The notes under the pieces were generated by a model. That model saw only the letters and a program-made list of their open reading frames with translations. It was not told the origin of the DNA and ran no database searches. Positions 15,501-22,819 of a DNA stretch of 22,945 bases are shown one piece after another. The DNA is taken from the IMG/VR virus record IMGVR_UViG_3300029448_000470, positions 1-22,945 of that record; one strand, written 5' to 3'. The stretch's first letter is position 1. Each line of letters begins with the position of its first letter. The translations under genes were made by a program, and so were the position numbers. The DNA comes from a virus.

Positions 15501-15809
15501 TTCGGAGAAGAACCCTTCATCATCGAAGATACAAGAAAAATCCTGGAGGGATTTCGATTTCGACATGATCGAAGCGGAAAACCGAGGCGAGTTACATTCG
15601 GAACAGAACCATCAACTGTTGATCGCACAAGCGGTCAAATTCTTGAAACAGAGACACAAGAAGGTTTAGACTTTGAGGTATCTCTTGAAGATCAACTTGA
15701 TACCAATACCGGTGAAGTAACTTCCCAACTTAAAACTCTTAGACAAGTAAAAGAAGAATTGGATCTTGACGAGAATATTGTCAAGCGATTGGAGTATTGC
15801 GTGGTATGA
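12507..15809 (+). CDS. Large polyvalent virion protein with ParB-like and zeta-toxin-type kinase domains
   Basis: A 1100-residue protein in the place of T7 gp16 but without a visible N-terminal transglycosylase. Residues 1-330 are helical, with a hydrophobic stretch near 183-215. A ParB/sulfiredoxin-like domain at about 340-470 carries ADGHQRLGLAKRL with the DGHQR signature at 406-410. After a helical middle and a low-complexity linker (about 695-745), a zeta-toxin/UDP-GlcNAc-kinase-like P-loop domain spans about 836-1010. It has Walker A GAPAAGKST at 844-852, the acidic DSDE at 867-870 after a beta strand, and the Arg-rich helix MKRMFLRFAKTGRL at 948-961. The C-terminal TNTGEVTSQLKTLRQVKEEL segment recurs in such phage proteins. 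The protein is probably ejected with the DNA and may act in the host; substrate unknown. No antitoxin gene is adjacent. Confidence 0.8.
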   Translation: MSIINPSNPEGFFTLQPKTEASTGFAENFRQSVKAAQEAQMGNSRHNNAKEIWADTIERLEAVAIESADNPNFEGLNLRNPEYYGSIGIDFLLPEETEKKFLKNYHNAANKVINTINEFKDELKSKDPTLLDISIESVEEQTKQISRDALEEFEDFNKADKTFMGKIGSFAGGFRANITDPVNIAVTAATLPMTSAKTLLGVMLQEAMINAGAETLVQSEVRDWYKEIGAEYTQEDFNRAVRDAALFGAVFSGTLKIGGKTIKLTAKQMKKGLELLRGGKNSPANKAAEQVLDIVEHSENSPIVSNVEHQKRVQEADIAVANNVAPTTPNTPISAVKTSALDRKSSMFQQYDPDEIEVDAKTFQFKSDGDEFGVTERLKGVTTWDEDLAGIISVYEYRDGRAFIADGHQRLGLAKRLRSEQPDANIILNAMVYREADGVTPEMARVRAAVKNIAQGTGTPLDAAKIFREAPDEFSRLPPKSALAMMAQGIGKLKGDAWGMVVNEKVDFNIAAEVGKILDEPGQQLAAMKVLANLKTQGRRVDRGQAEQIVRQIREEGFDATTQSSLFGDEVLQESVYLERAKVLQNVIKKLKQNKRVFSTLTREAGRVESAGNVLAKTANERLLNQDNMILQGLSSLANRKGVLSDELTKAAKIFKDTKSLTKATDEFSTAIERAISDGDFAREIGRSPGRFDENTGQSLQLQEEPSQASADLEKFSEPGGKGSQEQTAQMKEEKFSAEEMERDNLIQLIDSGAELDEIGQHPAVIRALEQQNEMPLTSEMPGYGSAEWNANRVFNFKDGPVKGYSDAINKFLVNAESLAWDEMNIPFSKDLIKRQKKAVIVLGAPAAGKSTLANPIAVKYGAAIVDSDEVKKVMPEFAAGVGANAVHEESSAIGKSILNAQIAMGNNIVLPKVGDNLKSIQKSIQNFKDAGYDVTVMNMKVSPEEAMKRMFLRFAKTGRLINVKYASGILDNPSQTYISIREKGDADGFIEIDNNGPFGEEPFIIEDTRKILEGFRFRHDRSGKPRRVTFGTEPSTVDRTSGQILETETQEGLDFEVSLEDQLDTNTGEVTSQLKTLRQVKEELDLDENIVKRLEYCVV
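15463..15669 (+). CDS. Candidate overprinted small gene inside the polyvalent virion protein gene
   Basis: This frame (+1 relative to the host gene) encodes a 66-68 residue protein. AAGGAG at 15457-15462 sits exactly 6 bases before ATG 15469, an ideal ribosome site; ATG 15463 is too close. The product starts MASSKSTTMGLSEKNPSS and has a plausible helical C-terminal half, SWRDFDFDMIEAENRG then QLLIAQAVKFLKQRHKKV. In this stretch the main frame changes its synonymous choice to C-ending codons (TTC, ATC, AAC, GAC), unlike the TTT/ATT/AAT/GAT seen in the rest of the gene, as expected if a second frame constrains it. I do not recognise a family. The alternative is a chance open frame. Confidence 0.5.
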   Translation: MPMASSKSTTMGLSEKNPSSSKIQEKSWRDFDFDMIEAENRGELHSEQNHQLLIAQAVKFLKQRHKKV

Positions 15810-18289
15810 GTTTTAAAAAATGTGTGGACGATGGTGTGGCCGAAGGGATCATACCAGAACAAGAGGCTGCGGAAATTCGTGGCCTTTTTGATGAATTAGA
15901 GGCTTCCTATGAAAAAAACTCTCCGCGCGCTGCTGCTGCAGCCCAGGCTGCTATAAATACGCTTGCTGCAGTAAAAAGACAAAAACAAGAAAAAGCCAGA
16001 AGAACATTGCTCCAGGCTGACGCTCAAAGAAATGCTGTGTTAGATATTGAAGGGTATCGCACAATGACCGGCAAAGAGAATGTGTTTGCGGGTGCGGAAG
16101 CTCTGCTTGTTAATGATAATTTTGGAACCTATAGTTCTGCCGAACAAAAAGCATTTGCAATTAAACAAATAGCCCAGGGAAAAATGACAAATGTTCTTGC
16201 AAGTTTTCGTCGAAATGTAGCGGGTTCTGTACGCAATAAAGCTAAATTAAAAAATATGGTTCGTGAAGTTTTTGGTGAGGATACCAAAGATGTATCAGCA
16301 AGAGAAATGGCTCAAGCCTGGAAAGAAGCTGCGGAGTTTTTAAGGTTAAAATTTAATGAAGCCGGTGGAGCAATACCAAGTCGCTCTGATTGGGGGATGC
16401 CTCAAATCCATGACTCTGTTCAAGTTAGAAAAGTGCCAAAAGACGAATGGGTGAATTTTGTCATTAATCGTTTAGATCAAACAAAAATGATTGATGAAAG
16501 AACTGGTCTACCCTGGAATGAGGGTTCTTTAAGAATTGAATTAGCAGAAACTTACACAACAATTTCACAGGAAGGATTAAATAAAATAAGTCCTTCGGGT
16601 GCAAGAATGGGTAAAAGCCTGGGTGACAGGAGACAAGATCACAGATTCCTAGTTTTTAAAGATGCTGATAATTGGATGGAATACCAGGATAAATTCGGTA
16701 ATCCTAATGCTTTTGATAATATGCTTGGCCATATTGATAGCATGTCAAAAGATATAGCAATCATGCAGCGTATGGGTCCAAACCCAACGGCAACAATGAA
16801 TTATGTTAATCAATATTTAAGAAAAAAAGCCGGCCCGGAAAACAAAGACAAAGCCGGTAAAGCTATTAATAGGATGCAACAATTTTATAAATCTATTAAT
16901 GGAACTTTAAACGCTCCTTTAGATGGATTTTGGGCCAATACATTAGCCGGTACGCGTCAATTATTAACAGCATCACAATTAGGATCCGCTTTCTTTACTG
17001 CTTTTTCTGATATGAATACGCAGCTTTTAGCCAGGCAATTTTCGGGATTATCCCAGGTTAATACTTTAAAACAAGTTATGTCTTACATGAACCCGGTTGG
17101 CCTTGAGGAACGCGGTAAATTAGCCACCAGGCTCGGTTTAATTGCAGAAGGGTGGACAAGTCTAGCAAGCGCGCAAATGCGCTATATGGGCGATATAAGT
17201 GGACCAGAAGTTACAAGACGAATAGCGGATGGAGTTCTACGCGTTTCTTTATTATCGCCCTGGACACAGGCCGGGCGATGGGCGTTTGGTATGGAGTTTT
17301 TAGGAACACTTGCCGATAATGTAGGTAAAACCTTTGATGAATTACCAAAACCATTAAAACTTACTTTTGATCGCTATGGTATAGATAAATCTAAATGGAA
17401 TGTAATGCGATCAACGGAACTACTTGAGGATAATGGTGCTACGTTTTTCTCTGCAGAAAACCTGGTATCAAGAACAGATTTAACTGGAAACCAGGGATTT
17501 GAAATTGGTACGCGTGTTTTAGAAATGATAAACACAGAAACAAATTTTGCTGTTCCAAGTTCGTCAACGAGAGGTAAATTATGGCTTACCGGGGATAGTA
17601 AACCAGGTTCATTCTCCGGAGAAGTTTTACGAAGTTTTGCTATGTATAAAAACTTTGGTGTGACTATTATTAATACACATTTAATTCGTGCTGTGGAAGA
17701 TATGGTTCGCCGTAAAAAAGGCAATCACATGGCGCAATTAATTATTGGCTCCACAGTTTTTGGCGCGTTTGCAATGCAAATGAAGGAAATCGCCAAAGGA
17801 CGAGATCCAAGAGAAATGGATAATCCGGAAACAATGGCAAAGTTTTGGGGTTCTGCGCTGCTCCAGGGTGGAGGGCTTGGAATATATGGAGACTTTTTAT
17901 TTACAGATGTAAACCGTTTTGGCGGTGGTATTGAAACAACCATCGGTGGTCCTGTTGCCGGGTTAGTAAGTGATGTTGCAAAGCTAACGGTGGGAAATAT
18001 TTTTGAACTTGCTGATGGTAAAGACACAAAAGCTGCAAGTGAAGCGGTTGATTTTGTCCGTAGATACACGCCTGGAAATAATATTTGGTATTTAAGGCTT
18101 GCTTTAGAGCGACAACTTTTTGACCAGATGGCTCAAATGGCAGATCCAAAGGTAGGTAAAAAATGGAGAAGAAAAGAACGATCCGCCTCCCGCGATTACG
18201 GAACTCAATACTGGTGGCGACCAGGGGAAATGACACCATCACGCGCTCCCGATCCCTCAAACGCAATTCAAAATATACAATTTGAATAA
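15806..18289 (+). CDS. Large virion/ejection protein (827 aa), podovirus family of unknown function
   Basis: I choose ATG 15806, which forms an ATGA overlap with the preceding stop and gives MSFKKCVDDGVAEGIIPEQE; GGAG at 15791-15794 lies 11 bases away. A TTG at 15797 would be only two bases from it. The N-terminal 150 residues are helical and Lys/Ala-rich. The middle includes SDWGMPQIHDSVQVRK and QLGSAFFTAFSDMNTQLLAR. Near the C-terminus are two glycine/hydrophobic stretches that could touch membrane (LIIGSTVFGAFAMQM and ALLQGGGLGIYGDFLF), then RYTPGNNIWYLRLALERQLF and a conserved SRDYGTQYWWRPGE end. I recognise this end from large proteins of BPP-1-like and other podoviruses and prophages. 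An additional ejected or tail-associated protein is likely; no enzyme motif is visible. Confidence 0.75.
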   Translation: MSFKKCVDDGVAEGIIPEQEAAEIRGLFDELEASYEKNSPRAAAAAQAAINTLAAVKRQKQEKARRTLLQADAQRNAVLDIEGYRTMTGKENVFAGAEALLVNDNFGTYSSAEQKAFAIKQIAQGKMTNVLASFRRNVAGSVRNKAKLKNMVREVFGEDTKDVSAREMAQAWKEAAEFLRLKFNEAGGAIPSRSDWGMPQIHDSVQVRKVPKDEWVNFVINRLDQTKMIDERTGLPWNEGSLRIELAETYTTISQEGLNKISPSGARMGKSLGDRRQDHRFLVFKDADNWMEYQDKFGNPNAFDNMLGHIDSMSKDIAIMQRMGPNPTATMNYVNQYLRKKAGPENKDKAGKAINRMQQFYKSINGTLNAPLDGFWANTLAGTRQLLTASQLGSAFFTAFSDMNTQLLARQFSGLSQVNTLKQVMSYMNPVGLEERGKLATRLGLIAEGWTSLASAQMRYMGDISGPEVTRRIADGVLRVSLLSPWTQAGRWAFGMEFLGTLADNVGKTFDELPKPLKLTFDRYGIDKSKWNVMRSTELLEDNGATFFSAENLVSRTDLTGNQGFEIGTRVLEMINTETNFAVPSSSTRGKLWLTGDSKPGSFSGEVLRSFAMYKNFGVTIINTHLIRAVEDMVRRKKGNHMAQLIIGSTVFGAFAMQMKEIAKGRDPREMDNPETMAKFWGSALLQGGGLGIYGDFLFTDVNRFGGGIETTIGGPVAGLVSDVAKLTVGNIFELADGKDTKAASEAVDFVRRYTPGNNIWYLRLALERQLFDQMAQMADPKVGKKWRRKERSASRDYGTQYWWRPGEMTPSRAPDPSNAIQNIQFE

Positions 18290-18299
18290 GGAATAAACT

Positions 18300-21200
18300 A
18301 TGACCATTAGTAGCACGACCAATTCTGTTTCTTTTAATGGAAACGGCTCAACCACCGTATTTGCGTATTCGTTCAAAATATTTGCTGCAGCCGATATGCA
18401 AGTTATTTTGCGATCCTCAACTGGTACGGAAACCGTGAAATCGCTAACGACTCATTATAGTTTGTCAGGGATAGGAGAAACTAGCGGTGGTAATGTTACA
18501 ATGGGTACGGCTCCGGCTTCCGGGGAAACATTAACATTAAGACGCATAAAATCTTCGGTGCAAGAATTGGATTTGGTTGCCAATTCGAGTTTTCCGTCCA
18601 GTTCGATAGAAGATCAGTTAGACAAAATAGTTATGATGATTCAGCAAAATGATGAAGATATATCAAAAGCTATTAAGTTATCGCCTTCAAACACGATGAC
18701 TTCCACAGAATTTACAAATTCCGCAACAGACCGGGCAAATAAGTTGTTAAGTTTTGATGGCAGTGGCGAGTTATCTGTAGCCCAGGAGCTAGGCTCATTT
18801 AAAGGCGATTGGGGAGCTTCTACGGCCTACGTTGTTAGGGATTTGGTAAAGGACACAAGCACAAACAATGTGTTTATATGTATTACTGCCCACACAAGTT
18901 CTGGATCTCAGCCTCTTACGACAAACACAGATTCAGCAAAGTGGTCTTTAATTGTTCAAAACTTAATTACAACGCAGACAGATATAACATCGATACTTAA
19001 TTCAAGTTTGGTGGTTGGCCGTGATGCAAATAACAAACTCGACTTTGGAACGGCTGATACTGTTATCGTCAAAGCAGGGGGAGCAAACCAGGTAAAGGTT
19101 GTTGATGGTGCAGTCGTGCCTATCACCGATAACGATGTAGACTTAGGAACAACATCGCTTGAATTTAAAGATATGTTCATTGATGGAACGGCGCACATTG
19201 ATACGCTTGATGTTGATGTAAATGCGACTGTTGGCGGTACGCTTGGTGTAACTGGCGCAACGACATTAGCGGCAACTTCCTTTGGTGATGCTGATATTAC
19301 GAATGTTGGCAACATCGCTTTAGACAGTATTACGGCTGATGGTTCTACAATTACAATTACTGGTAACACAACTTTTGCTGATGGTTCGTATGATTTTGAT
19401 GTAGCAAGTCACGATGGAACAAACGGTTTAAAACTTGGCGGTACGCTTGTAACTTCTACAGCAGCAGAGTTAAATATATTAGATGGCGTGACTTCTACAG
19501 CTGCGGAACTGAATATCTTAGATGGTGTTACATCTACGGCAGCAGAGTTAAACATATTGGACGGCGTTACAAGCACGGCTGCGGAGTTAAATATTCTTGA
19601 TGGTGTGACGGCAACGGCTGCGGAACTAAACGCCCTGGACGGTATTACGGCTGTGGTAGGAGAGCTTAATGCCTTAGACATAGGTAGTACAGCAGTAGGT
19701 ACAGCGGTCGCTTCTAAAGCTGTAATATTAAATTCTGACAAAGATTACACAGGAATAAGAAACTTTACAATTACAGGTAATCTGACTGTAGGTGGCACAA
19801 CAACCGTTGTTGATACGGTTACGATGAACGCACAAAACGCTGTAGTTTTTGAGGGAGCTACGGCAGATGACCACGAAACAACTTTAAGTATTGTTGATCC
19901 TACTGCTGACAGAACGCAGTATTTAATTAACCAGGGCGGTTATATTCCGTTGCTTGCAGCCGTAACAACAACTGCGATTACATCTACTCCAGAAGAACTT
20001 AACATTATGGACGGTGGCAATTCCGCTTCATCTGTTACACTTGCTGACGCTGATAGAATTATTGTCAACGATAACGGCACGATGAAGCAAGTCGCTTTGA
20101 CAACATTGAATACTTATATTGGTGGAAGTACAACAAGTGTTGGTGCATTAAATAGCGGTAGTATAACTTCTGGTTTTGGTTCGATAGATAATGGATCGTC
20201 AGCTATTACAACGACAGGCACAGTTACCTTTGGAAGTTTGTCTGACGGCACGATAACGGCTACAGCTTTTGTCGATGAAGATAATATGTCATCAAATTCA
20301 GCAACGCTTATTCCAACGCAACAAAGTGTAAAAGCCTACGTAGATTCTGTTGCAGGGTCTGCAAATAACGTAACAGGACTTAACGCAACAGGCACAGAAC
20401 TAAACGCTGTTGCCGATGGTGATACTTCTGCTAGTGCAATCACGGTTGTTGACGGAGATCAAATCCCAATCAATGATGCTGGAACTATGAAGCAAATTAC
20501 GGTTCAAACGCTTTCTGCTTACCTGGACGATGAAATTACTGCCATGCCTAACCTTGTAAGTACAGGTGCTTTAGATAGTGGCTCTATAACATCTGGGTTT
20601 GGAAATATAAACATAGGCTCTTCTACAATTACAACCACAGGTGCATTATCCAGTGGAACTTTAGGCGTTGGGATTACTTCACTTGGTCGATCTCCTCTTC
20701 ATGTGCATACATCAACGGACGATACAGATAGTAACATCCATTTAACAAGCAATGAAACAGGATCAGGTTCTAGCGATGGTTTTACTCTTGGGGTATCAGC
20801 AGGGGGTGCAAATGATTTAGACGCATATTTTATTCAGCGTGAAAACGCTAATATTAGATTATTAACAAATAGCACAGAACGTATGCGTATTGACAATTCT
20901 GGCAATGTTGGGATTGGCACAAGTTCAATCCCTGCTGCTAACACTGCTTATCTTACGGTAGGAACACAAGACTATTCTTTAAGCCATAATGGATTTGCAA
21001 AAAATACCTATTTTGATGGTTCTAATTATGTAGCCGTTTCTGCTGGTGCAGGGAAATTAATTCAAATGGGCGATGACATTTTATTTTATTCTGCTGCTTC
21101 AGTGAGCGCTGGCGCTAATCAAACCCTTGTTGAACAAATGCGTATTCTTAGTACAGGTAATGTTGGGATTGGCACAACTAGCCCTTCTTCACCTTTAACT

Positions 21201-22001
21201 GTTCAAGCAAATAGTTCAGCAACAGGAATAGGTATTATTGGTAGAAACAATGGGTCAGCCGATGAAGGTACTTTGGCTTTTTATGACAATAACGGTACTA
21301 CTATAAATGCTATGATAATTCAGAATACTAAAACTCTTGAATTTTATACAAACACAAATAATCATACATTTAATTTGGGTGCAGCAGGGCAAGTTGGTAT
21401 TGGGGGTGCAAACTATGGAACATCTGGTCAAGTTCTAACATCTGGTGGTGCTAGTTCAGCACCTTCATGGGCTGATGCAGGCGGTGGTGGTATGTACGAA
21501 CTTGTAGGAACTACAACTATGTCGGGTGCAAGTTCTGCTGAATTTACTGTGAGCTACGATAGAGATTTTTATTTTACTTTTGAAAACCTTTCTAGAACAT
21601 CTGGTACTGGTGGTATTACTCTTCAAGCAAAGGGTGCAGGAGATTCTGGTTTTGGAAGTTATGGAGATGCAAATTTCAGAGTAGCTTATTTTTATTTCAC
21701 AAGCGGTGGCAGTCACGCTTCAGCAGGGTTAAACTCAACTGAAGTAACACTCTCACAAGACAATTTTACTACAACTAATGACGCAATTTATGGACATGGA
21801 TTTATGCGTTACCATCAAGCCACTAGTAAATATGCAAAATTTGACATCGAAATTTCAAATGGAACTGGAACAACAACCGCTTTAAGAAATTATTCTTCAG
21901 GTCTAATACGAGAAACTAATCAAGTTACAACATTAAAAATATTTCCAGCAGGTAGTGGCAATATAAATGGTATTATTCGTCAATATAGAAGGGTTCAATA
22001 A
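18300..22001 (+). CDS. Tail fibre protein with T7-type N-terminal domain
   Basis: A 1233-residue fibre. Residues 1-150 match the T7 gp17 N-terminal (Phage_T7_tail) pattern: FNGNGSTTVFAYSFKIFAAA, LTTHYSLSGIGETSGGNVTM, LTLRRIKSSVQELDL and SSIEDQLDKIVMMIQQNDED, which anchors the fibre to the tail. The shaft contains tandem TSTAAELNILDGV units (19455-19649), a duplicated module (see repeats) and two MRI--(S/T)GNVGIGT segments (about 20884 and 21139), typical of fibres and adhesins. A GGGG stretch near 21480 precedes a beta-rich tip ending NINGIIRQYRRVQ, the likely receptor-binding part. No S74 peptidase domain is visible. AAGGAATAAACT precedes ATG 18300. Confidence 0.93.
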   Translation: MTISSTTNSVSFNGNGSTTVFAYSFKIFAAADMQVILRSSTGTETVKSLTTHYSLSGIGETSGGNVTMGTAPASGETLTLRRIKSSVQELDLVANSSFPSSSIEDQLDKIVMMIQQNDEDISKAIKLSPSNTMTSTEFTNSATDRANKLLSFDGSGELSVAQELGSFKGDWGASTAYVVRDLVKDTSTNNVFICITAHTSSGSQPLTTNTDSAKWSLIVQNLITTQTDITSILNSSLVVGRDANNKLDFGTADTVIVKAGGANQVKVVDGAVVPITDNDVDLGTTSLEFKDMFIDGTAHIDTLDVDVNATVGGTLGVTGATTLAATSFGDADITNVGNIALDSITADGSTITITGNTTFADGSYDFDVASHDGTNGLKLGGTLVTSTAAELNILDGVTSTAAELNILDGVTSTAAELNILDGVTSTAAELNILDGVTATAAELNALDGITAVVGELNALDIGSTAVGTAVASKAVILNSDKDYTGIRNFTITGNLTVGGTTTVVDTVTMNAQNAVVFEGATADDHETTLSIVDPTADRTQYLINQGGYIPLLAAVTTTAITSTPEELNIMDGGNSASSVTLADADRIIVNDNGTMKQVALTTLNTYIGGSTTSVGALNSGSITSGFGSIDNGSSAITTTGTVTFGSLSDGTITATAFVDEDNMSSNSATLIPTQQSVKAYVDSVAGSANNVTGLNATGTELNAVADGDTSASAITVVDGDQIPINDAGTMKQITVQTLSAYLDDEITAMPNLVSTGALDSGSITSGFGNINIGSSTITTTGALSSGTLGVGITSLGRSPLHVHTSTDDTDSNIHLTSNETGSGSSDGFTLGVSAGGANDLDAYFIQRENANIRLLTNSTERMRIDNSGNVGIGTSSIPAANTAYLTVGTQDYSLSHNGFAKNTYFDGSNYVAVSAGAGKLIQMGDDILFYSAASVSAGANQTLVEQMRILSTGNVGIGTTSPSSPLTVQANSSATGIGIIGRNNGSADEGTLAFYDNNGTTINAMIIQNTKTLEFYTNTNNHTFNLGAAGQVGIGGANYGTSGQVLTSGGASSAPSWADAGGGGMYELVGTTTMSGASSAEFTVSYDRDFYFTFENLSRTSGTGGITLQAKGAGDSGFGSYGDANFRVAYFYFTSGGSHASAGLNSTEVTLSQDNFTTTNDAIYGHGFMRYHQATSKYAKFDIEISNGTGTTTALRNYSSGLIRETNQVTTLKIFPAGSGNINGIIRQYRRVQ
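19455..19649 (+). repeat. Five tandem 39-bp units in the fibre gene (STAAELNILDGVT)
   Basis: Five consecutive 39-bp units begin at 19455, 19494, 19533, 19572 and 19611. Each encodes a version of STAAELNILDGVT, and the fifth reads ATAAELNALDGIT. A decayed sixth follows (VVGELNALDIG). Units are near-identical in protein but differ at many third codon positions, so they are old or under selection at the protein level rather than a recent slippage product. This word is common in phage fibre shafts. Confidence 0.9.
20001..20650 (+). repeat. Duplicated shaft module in the tail fibre gene
   Basis: Two copies of a module lie at about 20001-20225 and 20402-20648. Copy one has ELNIMDGGNSASSVTLADAD, a VNDNGTMKQV segment and GALNSGSITSGFGSIDNGSS. 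Copy two has ELNAVADGDTSASAITVVDG, an INDAGTMKQI segment and GALDSGSITSGFGNINIGSS. The order is the same and DNA identity is moderate, indicating an ancient internal duplication of the fibre shaft. An unrelated TQQSVKAYVDSV linker, frequent in fibres, separates them. Confidence 0.8.
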
Positions 22002-22262
22002 ATGGGTAAACATTATAAAGATGGCGTAGAGTATACACCTGATTGGGATATTCCAACAGACGAAGAACAAGCAGCTCTTGCATTAAGAGTTGGAAGCCAA
22101 ATGGCTCGTACAAAACGTAATGCTTTATTACAAGAAACAGATTGGATGGCAGGGTCAGACGTAACAATGTCAGATGCTTGGAAGACATACCGTCAGGCTT
22201 TGCGTGATCTCCCTGCACAGTCAGGCTTTCCTGACGTAGACTTTCCGACCAAACCTTCATAG
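22002..22262 (+). CDS. Phage tail assembly chaperone-like protein (86 aa)
   Basis: An 86-residue protein directly after the fibre gene, with GAAGG upstream of ATG 22002. The C-terminal half, RNALLQETDW...SDAWKTYRQALRDLP followed by SGFPDVDFPTKPS, is the signature of the small Phage_tail_APC-type chaperone family. These proteins are usually encoded next to tail fibre or tail genes and are thought to assist fibre or tail assembly. The N-terminal half (MGKHYKDGVEYTPDWDIPTD) is variable. There is no signal or membrane segment. The link with fibre maturation is family knowledge plus position. Confidence 0.82.
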   Translation: MGKHYKDGVEYTPDWDIPTDEEQAALALRVGSQMARTKRNALLQETDWMAGSDVTMSDAWKTYRQALRDLPAQSGFPDVDFPTKPS

Positions 22263-22271
22263 GAGTAGAGC

Positions 22272-22607
22272 ATGGCAGTAACATGGAAAATTAATTCTGT
22301 AGATTACACAGTAAATGGTTCTAAAGGAACGAATCAAATATCTACTATTCATTGGAGTTGCAGTGATACTGAAACTATAGGTAGTGGCGAAGATGCTGTA
22401 TATCACTCAGGTAATCGGTATGGTGCAATCGCTTGTCCAGACCCATCTGGTTCTTTCATAACTTACGCTGACGTAACTCAAGCAAACTGTATAACATGGG
22501 TAAAAGCATTGCTTGGATCAGATGAAGTAACAGCGATTGAAACATCTATAGATGCACAAATAACAGAAAGTAAAACACCAACAAGAGGAACAGGTACACC
22601 ATGGTAG
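22272..22607 (+). CDS. DUF7936-like conserved phage protein (111 aa)
   Basis: A 111-residue protein preceded by AGGAG at ATG 22272. It starts MAVTWKINSVDYTV, continues with a beta-rich stretch including ISTIHWSCSDTETI, then FITYADVTQANCITWVKALL and ends ESKTPTRGTGTPW. The layout MxVTW-(V/I)xxx...xxVHWxxxxxD...-Y-xVT---xxxWVK--LG---V---E---xxQI-E---P---xGxPW is that of a small family common in marine phages beside fibre genes, which I tentatively equate with DUF7936. Function unknown. The final PW and the TAG overlap the start of the next gene by 7 bases. Confidence 0.75.
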   Translation: MAVTWKINSVDYTVNGSKGTNQISTIHWSCSDTETIGSGEDAVYHSGNRYGAIACPDPSGSFITYADVTQANCITWVKALLGSDEVTAIETSIDAQITESKTPTRGTGTPW

Positions 22608-22819
22608 ATAATGTAATTAAAATAAATGGCACAGATCACGATGTAGATACTATGTCTGATGAACAAAAACATATCATTAATCAGATTAAGGTGTGTCAGG
22701 CGAAAGCCAATAGTTTGAAAGCAGAGCTACAAATATTTGAAGTCAGCCTTCAAGGGTTTACCAATGCCTTAATTAAAAGCGTTGAGCCTGATGAAGTTGA
22801 GGAAGCAGTAGCTAATTAA
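22601..22819 (+). CDS. DUF6447-like small coiled-coil protein (72 aa)
   Basis: A 72-residue protein beginning MVDNVIKINGTDHDVDTMSD. The opening xIxINGxxYDxDxLSxE pattern followed by a single amphipathic helix (INQIKVCQAKANSLKAELQI) is that of a small phage family I tentatively equate with DUF6447. It is probably a homo-oligomeric coiled coil; its role is unknown. The ATG overlaps the preceding gene by 7 bases and its TAA shares one base with the next ATG, so the four genes from 22002 onward form a tightly coupled cassette. Confidence 0.72.
   Translation: MVDNVIKINGTDHDVDTMSDEQKHIINQIKVCQAKANSLKAELQIFEVSLQGFTNALIKSVEPDEVEEAVAN

Noticed and set aside
15007-15540. A free-standing zeta-epsilon toxin-antitoxin system
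   Set aside because: The kinase-like domain is continuous with the 1100-residue virion protein, and no small antitoxin gene lies beside it.
17374-18266. Several minus-strand open frames opposite the 827-aa gene
   Set aside because: They mirror the coding strand, overlap each other, and show no recognisable protein or ribosome site.
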